Source of the DNA: Anabaena sp. UHCC 0204
Lineage (GTDB): Bacteria > Cyanobacteriota > Cyanobacteriia > Cyanobacteriales > Nostocaceae
DNA: 64,000 nt
Reading direction: 5' to 3'
Assembly: GCF_009711975.1 (NCBI RefSeq)
Contig: NZ_VIKW01000008.1
Span: 100,318 to 164,317 of the forward strand
Within the stretch, counting starts at the first letter, position 1. Each line of letters opens with the position of its first letter. A model generated the notes under the pieces. It saw nothing but the letters and a program-made list of their open reading frames with translations, did not search any database and had not been told where the DNA came from. Position numbers and translations under genes: made by a program. Shown piece by piece: positions 25,012-34,988 of the stretch.

Positions 25012-26439
25012 TCACTTGATTGGAAGTGTTTCAGTTAATGGCAAAATCCATGATGAAGGTTTTAAAGAACGCCGTTGAGTGACAAGATCAACCCCTGGAT
25101 CAATGAATAATTGGGGATTACGCCCATTTAGCGATAACTCTGATCGTACTCTCACCTCAATTTGTGCATATCCGGCGGCGCGTAGTTCATCTGCAAGATG
25201 ATGGCTGAATTGTAAAATCATATCTGGTCGTCCCACCATAGTGCGAACCTGCCAGCGAGCCAGATAATTGTCTGGATCAAACTCCCAGGTTTGATTTTCA
25301 ATAGGATCAGTGACAAAAAACTGTATATCTCCCCGCTTACTCAATAGTTTCATGTGCCACGAAAAGCGATGCCCTTCATAAGTCCAATTGACGTTTCCTG
25401 GATAAAGAAAGTGACGGAAGGGAATGAGAATTTGTAGTATCAGATATATGCTTAATAAAGCGCAGGTATTAGCTCGCCACCAGCGTAAATATTTTGGTTT
25501 GATGAGTGGATTTGGATGACAGTGTTTCACAGTCCACCAACCTTTCATTAAGCGTCGAGGAAAGTCAGGGTTGAAGAAGATAGCTGTAGACGCAATCATC
25601 AGCCAAGGAAAAATACCTATAGAAAACAACCGGAAATTCATTAAATGAAAAATGACAGCAAACACAAAAGCAATTAACCGCGTCCGTCGCCACAGCAGAC
25701 AAGGAAAAACCAGTAAATCTAAGAGAAAACCACCGTAGCTAAGAAGATACACCATCCATGATTCCGTGAAATACTGCCCGATGATCGGAAAATCGGTTCG
25801 GGATGATAACCACATTGTCATCGGTTGGGCGTGCAGTAACCAATCAGGATTTATTTTGGCGATCGCTGCATAAAAATAAACAATGCCAATCTGAACGCGA
25901 AGCAGCCAAATCGGCCAGGCCGGAATAGTATCAGAGTAAATTTCTGGGCGCTGTCGAGCATCAATCGAAAAGGCTCGGTTAGCCGGTAAAAAAATGAGCA
26001 GAAAACTCAGCAGACATACCAGATAAAAATGGTTAAGATATCGCGCTTGCTCTAGCAGAAAAGTGTACGTAAAGCCCACAAAAAATAGAGCCGCACTAAC
26101 TCGGTATTTAAATCCAATTGTGATAAAAAATGCTAATATTCCTAACACGACAAACAGCACATACATACCGTTTTCAGGTAAAGGTTTTACCCAGTCAAAG
26201 CCGTAATAGGTAAAATTAAAGGGTGGATCAATCCAGTAGCGTTTAATCCAGCCATTATTAAAGTAGCGCCAAACTTCCCAAAGCATGATTGCACCGAACC
26301 CAATCCGAAAGTAAACCAGGGAAGCAATATCTATGGGTAGAAATAACCAATTATGGAAAGCAACAAGCCCATCAGAAATGCTGCGGGTGTGATCAGACAA
26401 GCCAACCTGCGCCAGCTTTTTCTGTATAAATAAGCGCAT
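25012..26439 (-). CDS. HTTM-domain membrane protein (vitamin K-dependent carboxylase-like)
   Basis: 475 residues. At least seven membrane segments between residues 35 and 350, with the family marks IDIASLVYFRIGFGAIMLWE, LLEQARYLNHFYLVCLLSFL and VYFYAAIAKINPDWL. A soluble C-terminal part follows (YEGHRFSWHMKLLSKRGD). Bacterial HTTM proteins share the fold of vitamin K-dependent gamma-glutamyl carboxylase but their reaction is mostly unknown. No partner gene is evident. Confidence 0.82.
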   Translation of the reverse strand: MRLFIQKKLAQVGLSDHTRSISDGLVAFHNWLFLPIDIASLVYFRIGFGAIMLWEVWRYFNNGWIKRYWIDPPFNFTYYGFDWVKPLPENGMYVLFVVLGILAFFITIGFKYRVSAALFFVGFTYTFLLEQARYLNHFYLVCLLSFLLIFLPANRAFSIDARQRPEIYSDTIPAWPIWLLRVQIGIVYFYAAIAKINPDWLLHAQPMTMWLSSRTDFPIIGQYFTESWMVYLLSYGGFLLDLLVFPCLLWRRTRLIAFVFAVIFHLMNFRLFSIGIFPWLMIASTAIFFNPDFPRRLMKGWWTVKHCHPNPLIKPKYLRWWRANTCALLSIYLILQILIPFRHFLYPGNVNWTYEGHRFSWHMKLLSKRGDIQFFVTDPIENQTWEFDPDNYLARWQVRTMVGRPDMILQFSHHLADELRAAGYAQIEVRVRSELSLNGRNPQLFIDPGVDLVTQRRSLKPSSWILPLTETLPIK

Positions 26440-26534
26440 AACGGCAGTAAATAATCATGAGATTTTTTTCATGAAAATTATAGCTGCTTCTCGCCCAGTA
26501 TATTATTTCTCCATGCCCCATCAGCAACCCCAAA

Positions 26535-27761
26535 TTAAAGTTTTTGTCCTGTATAAATAGATCGCACCTCACCGTTACGACGAATAATAGCTTCACCATT
26601 ACTAACTTCTACTAATGTCCAACCTGTAGCACCAATATTTTCACCTAAATTAATCCGGCGACTGATACCATCAACTTTAAACAAAGCTACAGATTTATTA
26701 CCCAACTCCAATAATCCTTCCAACTGTGCAGAATAAGTCGGTGAGTAAACCTGTGGTGGTGTATTAACAGCTTCTTGCGCTGGTGGGGCAATAGTCGGTA
26801 ATTTTGGTGGTGCGACTTTCAACGGTTGAGGATTGACTGTAACTGGGTTGAGGTTAACCTGTGTAGTATTCGTTGTTGGTTTAGTTGCTGGTTGGGCAGT
26901 CTTATTAGGAAGATTATTCACCCCTGAAGCTGAAGACGGTGGTATGGGAACTGCGGGAACAGTTGGTACTTGATAACGGGGTACTGGAGACTGATAAACT
27001 GGAATATATATCCGCTCAACCACATTGGGAGGATTTAAGCGACTGTTAGCTGCTACAGGTAAAGGTAAAGTCTCAGTTGGTTGAGTATTTGGTAATGGTA
27101 AGCCAGTTGTTTGGTTAAGATTAACAGGAGGAAATCCGGCTTTAACAGTTGTTTTGTAATTGGTTGCTCCTTGTTGTTCTATAACTGCCAAGGCCTCCAA
27201 CATATAATTGACTAAATCTAACTGAGGATCTGTTTTCACAGACACAGGTGATGGAATCTGGGTATTTGGCAAATTAGGGGAAGTTAATTGGGTTGTTAAC
27301 GTAGTTAATAAACCAGACTCCGTTAAATAGAGCATACCCAAGGTAGCCGCAGTTAAGCCTAATCCCATGAATATTAGTTTACTTATACCACCCGTTTGTG
27401 GTTGATCTTGAGTAGTAATTGCCCTGACAGAGGGGGGATTAACTACTAGTGTTGTAGTTTGTACGTTTTTAATGGGTGCAGCGGACTGTAATGAATGATT
27501 GAGTGTAGAAGGCAAAACCACATCAGGCATTGTAAATTTCATGGTTTGCACAGGGACATATTCGTTCTTGGAACTATAGTAATTCCGCTGACTTCGACCA
27601 TCTAAAATGTTGTCAATATCACTAAAAAGTTCATCCATTAAGCCTTCAGCATAGGTTTCTATTGACCAAGGCTCATTACTAACGATATCTATAGCTAACG
27701 CTGCGTTGGCGCTATCAGATGCTTCTGAAATAAGTAAATCAGTGCTGGATTTTGGTAACAT
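26535..27761 (-). CDS. Cyanobacterial single-pass protein with C-terminal PilP/GspC-like domain
   Basis: 408 residues. N-terminal cytoplasmic part, one membrane segment (SKLIFMGLGLTAATLGMLYL, about 126-145), a long Pro/Thr-rich linker (residues 160-345), and a folded C-terminal domain of about 55 residues (LEGLLELGNKSVALFKVDG, then INLGENIGATGWTLVEVSNG, ending VRSIYTGQKL). That last domain reads like the homology region of PilP/GspC, which links inner-membrane and outer-membrane parts of type IV pilus or type II secretion machines. The role here is inferred. Confidence 0.72.
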   Translation of the reverse strand: MLPKSSTDLLISEASDSANAALAIDIVSNEPWSIETYAEGLMDELFSDIDNILDGRSQRNYYSSKNEYVPVQTMKFTMPDVVLPSTLNHSLQSAAPIKNVQTTTLVVNPPSVRAITTQDQPQTGGISKLIFMGLGLTAATLGMLYLTESGLLTTLTTQLTSPNLPNTQIPSPVSVKTDPQLDLVNYMLEALAVIEQQGATNYKTTVKAGFPPVNLNQTTGLPLPNTQPTETLPLPVAANSRLNPPNVVERIYIPVYQSPVPRYQVPTVPAVPIPPSSASGVNNLPNKTAQPATKPTTNTTQVNLNPVTVNPQPLKVAPPKLPTIAPPAQEAVNTPPQVYSPTYSAQLEGLLELGNKSVALFKVDGISRRINLGENIGATGWTLVEVSNGEAIIRRNGEVRSIYTGQKL

Positions 27762-27930
27762 AAGCTTTCTTCTGTTGTAGCTGAAAATAATGGGAAAACA
27801 ACACGGCTACTGCTGTGGAAATCAACTAACTTTTGATCTTTCTTGCCAGAGTAGAAGTTTGATCTAGCTAATGGTATTAAATTGTACTCTGTTATGCAAA
27901 TTGTAGATAACATTAGTTAGAAAATTTATA

Positions 27931-27992
27931 GTAGGGGTGCAGCGCCAGCGCCCAGTCAGAAGTTAGTAGGGGCGCAGGGCTTGCACCCAGTC
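27931..27992. repeat. Two tandem copies of a GTAGGGGCGCAGG-type repeat
   Basis: Copy 1 at 27931-27957 and copy 2 at 27966-27992 share GTAGGGG(C/T)GCAG and CCCAGTC ends. A third copy lies at 63119-63145, where the arms GGGCGCAG and CTGCGCCC pair perfectly. Confidence 0.65.
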
Positions 27993-28010
27993 TCCTCTCC
28001 CTGCTCCTGC

Positions 28011-28166
28011 TTAGGACAAAACTCCAACTAATCTAAAGGCTGTTTGTTTGACTTCAACTGATGCAAATTGATGAAGTTCGGCTAGTTGGGGAGAGTTTCC
28101 AATAAGTTTAAAAAATATACTGGGTATTTCTGGAAATAATCGGTAAAATATGCTGTCTGTTTTCAT
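28011..28166 (-). pseudogene. N-terminal fragment of a DUF2887/Rpn-family nuclease gene
   Basis: ATG at 28166 on the minus strand opens MKTDSIFYRLFPEIPSIFFK and continues to QFASVEVKQTAFRLVGVLS before a TAA at 28011. This is the characteristic start of a large cyanobacterial family of transposase-associated (Rpn/DUF2887) proteins normally about 250-300 residues long; only 51 remain. The reading frame ends just before the G/C-rich repeats, so the rest was lost or replaced. Confidence 0.65.
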
Positions 28167-28599
28167 TTTTAAAATTTGTTTTAAGCGATTTTTTTATAAA
28201 CTACATTGATTTTTTGATCATTAAATTTTTCTTCCGGTTGATTGTTTAGCATAAGTTCTATAGGACTCATATTTAATTTTATATAGCTGGCGTGGCGTAG
28301 CTATATAAACCCACTATACCTTATATTTCTTCTTTTCTGTTCCCTACCTCTACGAATAAATTTAGGAATCAAACCGGATTATTATATATATTTAATATTA
28401 GTTAATAACTCCGGATTTAATTTTTCTTTTCAGTTTCTAATTTACTATTTTTGGAGATTGGATAGTATTTGTGCTAATTGGGTGACAATATGTTAGAATT
28501 ATAGCAAAATATGACAACTATTCAAAGTTAATTTGACATAATTTTGTATTTTGTCAAGTTGAAGGCTAAAATCTACATTTTTTTGGAGTTTTGGAGTTT

Positions 28600-31278
28600 A
28601 TGACAACCTCACAGGAGAGGATTATCCCGACAGATTTGCGAGGTGAAATGTCGCGGTCTTATCTAGAATACGCCATGAGCGTAATTGTAGGTCGGGCGTT
28701 GCCAGATGCTAGGGATGGTCTTAAACCTGTGCATCGTCGCATCCTCTATGCTATGCACGAACTGGGTTTACTACATGATCGCCCCTTTAGAAAATGCGCC
28801 CGTGTGGTGGGGGAAGTCTTGGGTAAATATCACCCCCATGGTGACACGGCAGTGTATGATGCTTTGGTGCGGATGGCGCAGGATTTTTCCATGCGATCGC
28901 CTCTCATCAGTGGACATGGTAACTTTGGTTCAGTAGACAACGATCCTCCAGCGGCAATGCGGTACACGGAATGTCGCTTGCACGCCTTAACCAGTATTGC
29001 CCTCCTCCAAGATATTGAAGCTGAAACCGTAGATTTTGCTGATAACTTCGATGGTTCTCAACAAGAACCCACGGTTTTACCTTCCCGTATTCCCCAACTA
29101 TTGCTAAATGGTTCTTCGGGAATTGCTGTGGGTATGGCTACAAATATTCCCCCCCATAACTTGGGAGAATTGATTGATGGGTTAGTAGCACTAATTCACA
29201 ATCCCGAAATAACTGATATTCAGTTAATGCAGTATATTCACGGTCCCGACTTCCCGACTGGGGCGCAGATTTTGGGAGTCAGTGGCATTAAAGAAGCTTA
29301 TACCACTGGACGCGGTTCGATTACCATGCGTGGTGTTGCCAACATTGAAACCATCGCCCAACGCAACCGTCCAGAACGGGAAGCCATCATCATCACCGAA
29401 TTGCCTTATCAAACCAACAAAGCGGCATTAATTGAGAAAATTGCCGAATTGGTAAATGATAAACGCATTGATGGTATTGCAGATATCCGGGACGAAAGCG
29501 ATCGCGACGGGATGAGAATCGTCATAGAATTAAAACGTGATGCCTATCCCCGCGTCGTTTTAAATAACCTTTATAAACAAACCCCTTTACAGGCTAACTT
29601 TGGGGCAAATATGTTGGCTTTAGTCAACAGTGAACCCCTCACCCTCAACCTCAAACGCTTCCTCAGCGTCTTCCTAGATTTCCGCATTCTCTCCATTGAA
29701 CGCCGGACGCGCTACGAACTCCGCAAAGCAGAGGAACGAGATCACCTCCTGCAAGGATTATTAATTGCCCTATCACGGTTAGATGCAATTATTGTTTTAA
29801 TTCGTCATGCACCAGACGCACCCACAGCCAAAGGTGAGTTAATTAACACTTATGGACTTTCGGAAGTACAAGCAGACGCAATTTTGCAAATGCAACTGCG
29901 GCGGTTGACAGCCTTAGAAGCTGATAAAATTCGCCTAGAACACGAAGATTTACAAGTTAAAATTGCCGACTTACTGGATATTTTAGCTAAACGGGAACGG
30001 GTGCTAGAAATCATTCAAACCGAAATCGCCCAAATCAAAACTAGCTTTGCCACACCCCGACGGACAGTAATTACCCATGGGGAAGGAGATATAGATGACA
30101 TTGACTTAATTGCTAACGAAAAAGCAATTATTCTTGTCACCGAACAAGGTTACATCAAACGGATGCCCGTTAACACCTTTGAATCCCAAAGCCGGGCTAC
30201 TAGAGGTAAAGCCGGGGCGAAAGTCAAAGATGATGATACCATTGAGCATTTCCTAACTTGCTGCGACCATGATAGTATCTTATTTTTTAGCGATCGCGGT
30301 GTCGTCTACTGCCTGAGAGCATATCAAATTCCCGTCAGTTCTCGCACCAGTCGCGGCACACCGATTGTGCAAATGTTACCCATTCCCAAAGAAGAAAAAA
30401 TTACCTCCATTGTCCCCGTAAGCGAATTTAGCAGCGAAGAATACCTCGTCATGCTCACCAAAGGCGGTAACATCAAAAAAACCGTCCTCGAAGCATTTAG
30501 CCACATTCGCGCCAACGGATTAATTGCCATATCCTTAGAAGAAGGCGACCAACTGCGCTGGGTGAGACGAGCTAGAGTCGAAGACAGCATAATTATTGGT
30601 TCACGTCAAGGCATGGCCATTCACTTCCGCTGTACTCATGATCAACTGCGTCCCCTTGGTAGAGCCACTCGTGGTGTAAAATCCATGAAACTCAAGAATA
30701 AAGACGAACTTATCGGCATGGATATTCTACCAGCCGCTGTTCTTGATACCTTGGATTCTGTCATAGAAGCGGAAATAGAAGAAGGCGAAAATACCGTTGA
30801 AATCGCCGAAATCGAAAATAATGAAGAAATTGTAGAAACCGCCGAAATCGCTGAAATCGAAAATGTAGAAAATAGCGAAGAAATTGAAAATAGCGAAGAA
30901 ATCGCAGAAGTCACCAATACCAACAGTATTGGACCCTGGGTATTAGTCATTACCATGGGCGGTTATGGTAAGCGTGTTCCTGTTTCTCAATTCCGACTCC
31001 AAAACCGTGCCGGACAAGGTTTAATGGCTACCAAATTCAAAAACCGCAAAACCAAAGACAAATTAGCCACCTTGCGAATTGTCAACAGCGACGAAGAAAT
31101 CATGATGGCCACCAATCGCGGTATCATTATTCGTCAAGCGGTAAATGCCATTTCTATCCAATCCAGATCAGCCACCGGAGTCAGAGTTCAACGTCTAGAC
31201 GAAGATGATGCCATTACCGGAGTTGCAATTGTTCCCCCCGACACAGGAGATAATGGAGAACTAGAAGAAGCAGAATAG
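28600..31278 (+). CDS. gyrA: DNA gyrase subunit A with an acidic repeat insert
   Basis: 892 residues from ATG 28600, with GGAG at 28593-28596; a TTG at 28591 overlaps that site and is not used. Catalytic Tyr122 in [10 protein letters not shown] cleaves DNA; the quinolone region reads [10 protein letters not shown] (Thr83, Asp87). A GyrA-box-like [10 protein letters not shown] near residue 530 in the C-terminal beta-pinwheel argues for gyrase rather than topoisomerase IV. Residues about 720-777 are a run of Glu/Ile/Ala/Asn repeats ([19 protein letters not shown]) not found in ordinary GyrA, placed between blades of the pinwheel. Introduces negative supercoils with GyrB, not present here. Confidence 0.95.
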   Translation: MTTSQERIIPTDLRGEMSRSYLEYAMSVIVGRALPDARDGLKPVHRRILYAMHELGLLHDRPFRKCARVVGEVLGKYHPHGDTAVYDALVRMAQDFSMRSPLISGHGNFGSVDNDPPAAMRYTECRLHALTSIALLQDIEAETVDFADNFDGSQQEPTVLPSRIPQLLLNGSSGIAVGMATNIPPHNLGELIDGLVALIHNPEITDIQLMQYIHGPDFPTGAQILGVSGIKEAYTTGRGSITMRGVANIETIAQRNRPEREAIIITELPYQTNKAALIEKIAELVNDKRIDGIADIRDESDRDGMRIVIELKRDAYPRVVLNNLYKQTPLQANFGANMLALVNSEPLTLNLKRFLSVFLDFRILSIERRTRYELRKAEERDHLLQGLLIALSRLDAIIVLIRHAPDAPTAKGELINTYGLSEVQADAILQMQLRRLTALEADKIRLEHEDLQVKIADLLDILAKRERVLEIIQTEIAQIKTSFATPRRTVITHGEGDIDDIDLIANEKAIILVTEQGYIKRMPVNTFESQSRATRGKAGAKVKDDDTIEHFLTCCDHDSILFFSDRGVVYCLRAYQIPVSSRTSRGTPIVQMLPIPKEEKITSIVPVSEFSSEEYLVMLTKGGNIKKTVLEAFSHIRANGLIAISLEEGDQLRWVRRARVEDSIIIGSRQGMAIHFRCTHDQLRPLGRATRGVKSMKLKNKDELIGMDILPAAVLDTLDSVIEAEIEEGENTVEIAEIENNEEIVETAEIAEIENVENSEEIENSEEIAEVTNTNSIGPWVLVITMGGYGKRVPVSQFRLQNRAGQGLMATKFKNRKTKDKLATLRIVNSDEEIMMATNRGIIIRQAVNAISIQSRSATGVRVQRLDEDDAITGVAIVPPDTGDNGELEEAE

Positions 31279-31315
31279 ACCATTCAAAATTAGACGTTTC
31301 TGAATTGAAGCATGA

Positions 31316-31346
31316 AACTCTCTGAGACTCTGCGCCTCTGCGTGAG
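31316..31346. repeat. CTCTGCGCCTCTGCGTGAG-type dispersed repeat
   Basis: A tandem CTCTG(A/C)G-based repeat lies between gyrA and lnt. Related copies occur in the opposite sense inside lnt (31975-32002) and at the 3' end of the tspO-like gene (37912-37942). Common in Nostocales genomes. Confidence 0.65.
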
Positions 31347-31383
31347 ACATACTCTTATTCAGCAACGTCTAAAATTAAACAAA

Positions 31384-32925
31384 ATGATCAAACTCGGACA
31401 GCATAAGATTTCCAACCCCATCACCTATTACACCTTATCATTCATCAGTGGGATATTAATGGGGGCAACCGTCGCCCCTATTGGTGCATGGTTCTTAGCC
31501 TGGTTCTCACTAGCCCCTTTGTGGATATTAGTTATTAACTATACATCTAAAATAGATCCTTCCCCTAGACCCCTGCTCCTTGCCCTAATTTGGGGTATCG
31601 GTTATCACGGATTTGCTTTGTCATGGATTAGAGGGATTCATCCAATGGATTGGTTGGGTGTTCCGTGGTTGCCCAGTTTAACTATTACTCTCCTTTGTTG
31701 GGCATTTATTAGCCTTTGGGGGGGAATCTTAGTCTCTGTTTGGGCGGCTTTAATGGTGCGTCTAGATAAGGGAAACCCTTGGTTGCGTGTTCTAATTGGT
31801 ACAGCCCTTTGGTGTGGTTTAGAAAGCCTCTGGAGTGTCAGTCCGCTTTGGTGGAGTTCTCTTGCTTACACTCAATCACCGCATAATATTGTAATTTTAC
31901 ATTTAGGGCAACTTTCTGGACCGAATGCTGTCACGGCGGTGATTGTGGCTTTTAATGGGTTAATTGCAGAATATCTCACGCAAAGGCGCAAAGGCGCAAA
32001 GGAAGAAAGAAATACTATTTATTTGGCTGTTTCGTTATTAATTATTTCTCATTTTGTCGGCTTTATTCTCTACACTGCACCCCTAAATTTAACCCCAAGT
32101 ACGGCTTTGAAAATTGGCGTTATTCAAGGGAATATTCCTAATAAAATTAAGGTTCGTCCTGAAGGTTTGCGGCGGGCGATTACAGGTTATACGGAAGGAT
32201 ATTTAAATTTAACTAATCAAGGTGTGCAAGCTGTTTTGACACCGGAAGCGGCTATTCCTATTTTTTCTAGTAATTTATCCCAAACTGCTTTATTAGCTGC
32301 TATTCGAGAAAAGGGTGTAATCGCTTGGATAGGTGCTTTTGGGGAACAGGGAAGTAGTTATACAAATAGTTTATTTACGGTTCTAGGAAATGGGGAAGTT
32401 ACCACTCGTTACGATAAATCTAAACTTGTTCCTTTAGGAGAATATATTCCTTTTGAAAATATTTTAGGTGGAATTATTCAACGTTTATCACCATTAGAAT
32501 CACACCAAGTTCATGGTGCAGCTAATCAAACTTTTGATACCCCTTTTGGTAGGGTGATTGTGGGTATTTGTTATGAATCAGCTTTTGCAGAAAACTTCCG
32601 TTATCAAGCTTCTAGGGGTGGGAAATTTATTCTCAGTTCTTCCAATGATGCCCATTATACTGCGGCAATGGCAGATCAACATCATGCCCAGGATATCATG
32701 CGGGCAATTGAAACTGATAGGTGGGCTGTAAGGGCAACAAATACAGGCTATTCGGCATTTATTAATCCTCATGGGCAAACTATCTGGAAATCGGCTTATG
32801 ATACCTATCAAAGCCATGCTGAAACTATTTATCCTCGTCAAACTCAGACTTTATATGTGCGTTGGGGAGATTGGTTGATGCCTTTATTATTGGTTTTATC
32901 TGCTGTGGCTTGGTTCGTGCTGTGA
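31384..32925 (+). CDS. lnt: Apolipoprotein N-acyltransferase
   Basis: 513 residues from ATG 31384; the upstream ATG at 31312 would read through a dispersed repeat and is unlikely. About seven membrane segments, then a nitrilase domain with the Glu-Lys-Cys triad in LTPEAAIPIF, YDKSKLVPLGEYIPF and GICYESAFAENF. It N-acylates the diacylglyceryl-cysteine of lipoproteins in the plasma membrane. Residues near 198-207 (TQRRKGAKEE) are encoded by a dispersed CGCAAAGG repeat that sits in frame at the end of the membrane part. The gene converges on the REC-GGDEF gene with a 30-bp overlap. Confidence 0.93.
   Translation: MIKLGQHKISNPITYYTLSFISGILMGATVAPIGAWFLAWFSLAPLWILVINYTSKIDPSPRPLLLALIWGIGYHGFALSWIRGIHPMDWLGVPWLPSLTITLLCWAFISLWGGILVSVWAALMVRLDKGNPWLRVLIGTALWCGLESLWSVSPLWWSSLAYTQSPHNIVILHLGQLSGPNAVTAVIVAFNGLIAEYLTQRRKGAKEERNTIYLAVSLLIISHFVGFILYTAPLNLTPSTALKIGVIQGNIPNKIKVRPEGLRRAITGYTEGYLNLTNQGVQAVLTPEAAIPIFSSNLSQTALLAAIREKGVIAWIGAFGEQGSSYTNSLFTVLGNGEVTTRYDKSKLVPLGEYIPFENILGGIIQRLSPLESHQVHGAANQTFDTPFGRVIVGICYESAFAENFRYQASRGGKFILSSSNDAHYTAAMADQHHAQDIMRAIETDRWAVRATNTGYSAFINPHGQTIWKSAYDTYQSHAETIYPRQTQTLYVRWGDWLMPLLLVLSAVAWFVL
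31975..32002. repeat. Dispersed repeat inside the lnt coding sequence
   Basis: CTCACGCAAAGGCGCAAAGG plus 8 further bases is the reverse orientation of the CTCTGCG-type repeat, with Gs changed to As. It keeps the reading frame open and encodes a basic loop. Confidence 0.65.
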
Positions 32926-33894
32926 TAATTTTGGCTCTGACGATCGCTCATTTACTCCTGGTAAGCTGCGATCGCGTCCAGCTACCTTTGCTTTATATAG
33001 CAATACATCCGCCGCCGCAATTATTTCGTGAAAACTAGAATTAGGTTGAGGAATTACTGTTGATAATCCAGCAGTTAAGGTGACATGAGAACTAACTTGT
33101 GAATTGTGATGAGGAATTGCCAATGCGCGTACAGCCAAGCAAATTTTCTCAGCTAGGTAAGCAGCCCCTTCTAGGTTTGTATCCGGCAAAATTACGGCAA
33201 ATTCGTCCCCACCATAACGAACCACTAAATCAGCAGGACGTTGCACAACATCTTTGATAGTTTGAGCAATTTCATAAAGACAGCGATCGCCTGAAACATG
33301 ACCATAAGTATCATTATAGGATTTGAAACAATCAACATCGCAGAGAATGAAAGAAATAGGCTGTTGTTCTCGAATTTGGCATTGCCATTCCAGGGACAAA
33401 TACTCTTCAAACCGTCGCCGATTAGCCACTTGAGTTAAGTCATCAAGATTAACTAATAGTTTTAATTGTTGATTATCAGCAATAAGTTTTTGCTGTAACC
33501 GAGATTGCTCAATCGAATATCTTACCCGTTTTTGCAAAATTGGCCAATGAATGGGTTTGATCAAATAGTCTGTGACACCTACTTCAAATGCGCGGTCAAT
33601 TGAATGTTGACTATCAATAACTGTAATCATAAAAACTGGAATGTACTTTTTAGATTCAACAGACAAAAAGTTTCGGCAACAATCGAACCCATCTAGCTCT
33701 GATATCAGGGCATCAATTATTACTAAATCAGGATGTAGGGTGTGAAAAATATTTATTGCCTCTATGCCATTTTGGGCTTCGGCTACTTGATATCCTTCTT
33801 GTTCTAGTACAAGTCGCAGTTCTTTCCGATAAAATGCTGCATTGTCAACAATGAGAATTAAAGGTTGGTCTCTTTCAGTAGCGTTCATTTTCAT
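32896..33894 (-). CDS. Response regulator with GGDEF domain (diguanylate cyclase)
   Basis: 332 residues from the ATG at 33894; ATGs at 33906 and 33888 are also possible. A receiver domain (LILIVDNAAFYRKELRLVL; phospho-acceptor Asp in VIIDALISELDG; Lys in DYLIKPI) is joined by a coiled coil to a GGDEF domain with LDDLTQVANRRRFEEYL, the active-site YGGDEFAVILP and the inhibitory RxxD site (RPAD) five residues before it. This is the PleD/WspR architecture: phosphorylation drives dimerisation and c-di-GMP synthesis. All catalytic residues appear intact. The C-terminal 20 residues are polar. Confidence 0.92.
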   Translation of the reverse strand: MKMNATERDQPLILIVDNAAFYRKELRLVLEQEGYQVAEAQNGIEAINIFHTLHPDLVIIDALISELDGFDCCRNFLSVESKKYIPVFMITVIDSQHSIDRAFEVGVTDYLIKPIHWPILQKRVRYSIEQSRLQQKLIADNQQLKLLVNLDDLTQVANRRRFEEYLSLEWQCQIREQQPISFILCDVDCFKSYNDTYGHVSGDRCLYEIAQTIKDVVQRPADLVVRYGGDEFAVILPDTNLEGAAYLAEKICLAVRALAIPHHNSQVSSHVTLTAGLSTVIPQPNSSFHEIIAAADVLLYKAKVAGRDRSLPGVNERSSEPKLSQHEPSHSR

Positions 33895-33968
33895 AACTGA
33901 TATCATTAAAATGGTTTTTACATAAGCTGAAGACTTACGCAGAATTGAACTCAAAACCTGATTTCTGT

Positions 33969-33996
33969 GTAGGGGTAATTCCTGAATTACCCCTAC
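33969..33996. repeat. Perfect 13-bp-arm palindrome between two signalling genes
   Basis: GTAGGGGTAATTC, a 2-base loop CT, and GAATTACCCCTAC. The element sits between two minus-strand response-regulator genes. On RNA it forms a very stable hairpin and could separate their transcripts. Confidence 0.65.
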
Positions 33997-34035
33997 TTCC
34001 GTTCTGTTTTGGTCAAGGTCTATTTTTCCTAGTCT

Positions 34036-34500
34036 TTATATTTGTACCAATAAGACATCTTTCTCTACTATTTGAGCATTTTCTTTACTAGTCCATAATA
34101 AGTTAACCACCATGATCATCAAGTGATCGATATCAAATGGTTTCAGTAAATATCTTTCAACCTCTATATCGGTAATTTCCTTAATTAAACTTGTGTTGCA
34201 AGTGGACGTAACAATAATGGGAATATCATTCATATTATTTGTTGCCATCAGACTTAATTTATTGAACAATTTGCTCACACTTTCACCTAAAAATCTAATT
34301 TCACAAATGATAATATTAGGAACAAACCAATGCAGGATTTCTAAAGCTCCCTTAATAGAGCTAGATACCATAACATTTGCACCAAAACCGGTTAAAAAAA
34401 TACTATACAACAATCCGCTGTCGACATCGTTATCTACAACGAGTATCTGTACATTTTCGAGAATTGAAACCTTAAAAGGAGAGGAAATTCTAGTATCCAT
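34036..34500 (-). CDS. Stand-alone receiver domain with Glu in place of the phospho-acceptor Asp
   Basis: 154 residues from the ATG at 34500, which has AGGA just upstream. Receiver fold: acidic pair Asp23/Asp25 in LVVDNDVDSG, conserved Thr/Ser in IIVTSTC, and Lys120 in YLLKPFD. The residue expected to be Asp at the end of beta-3 is Glu67 (IIICEIRF). In other response regulators this change can mimic the phosphorylated state or abolish switching. Upstream neighbour of the REC-GGDEF gene on the same strand. Confidence 0.78.
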   Translation of the reverse strand: MDTRISSPFKVSILENVQILVVDNDVDSGLLYSIFLTGFGANVMVSSSIKGALEILHWFVPNIIICEIRFLGESVSKLFNKLSLMATNNMNDIPIIVTSTCNTSLIKEITDIEVERYLLKPFDIDHLMIMVVNLLWTSKENAQIVEKDVLLVQI

Positions 34501-34988
34501 AATAAATCCTACAATCAAGTGTATTGAATAAGCTATTTTCAAGAATTAAATAGACATAGGAGTGAAAATTAAATATGCGTTTTCCATAACCCTTATAGAG
34601 ACGTTCTATGGGTAGGGATTTTCGGCTCTACATCCTTTTTCACCAGATGTCTAATAGGGTTTGCTGATAGCGTAGCGTAAGCCATTTCTGGTCTTGTTTT
34701 TGTGTTTAATTCATCCAGCCCTACATAGGAGTTCTCCATTTTCCAAATAAAACTACCTACTCCTGTAGTATGATTTGGTGCTGTTTGATTTTATGAATGA
34801 ATTGATGAATAACAACACAAAACTTATTCAAGATAATTTTAGGAACAATTTTAAGTAGGTGAACAGAAAAATTTAAAGGTATGTGAAGAAAAGTAAAATC
34901 GCCCAAAACTTCTTTACTCTTGCCTTTTGCCTTGCCATAGGTTACTGAGCGAAGTCGAAGTAACGACAATTTTTAACGCTTCACCTAC
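34501..34988. other. Intergenic region with repeat fragments
   Basis: About 490 bases. It holds a half-copy of the TAGAGACGTTC palindrome near 34597 and a GCGTAGCGTAAGCC repeat near 34669. A 70-codon minus-strand frame inside it has no family likeness and starts in repeat-like sequence. Confidence 0.4.

Larger units (their letters stand above)
27762..28599. other. Long intergenic region upstream of gyrA
   Basis: 838 bases. It contains two tandem G/C-rich repeats (27931-27957, 27966-27992), a truncated gene fragment on the minus strand (28011-28166), a GGCGTGGCGTAGC repeat near 28288 and an A/T-rich stretch with a TTGACA...TGTCAA inverted pair (about 28533-28558) just before gyrA that may carry its promoter. 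Confidence 0.55.

Noticed and set aside
34757..34969. 70-codon minus-strand frame
   Set aside because: Starts in a repeat-like segment, no ribosome site, no family resemblance.
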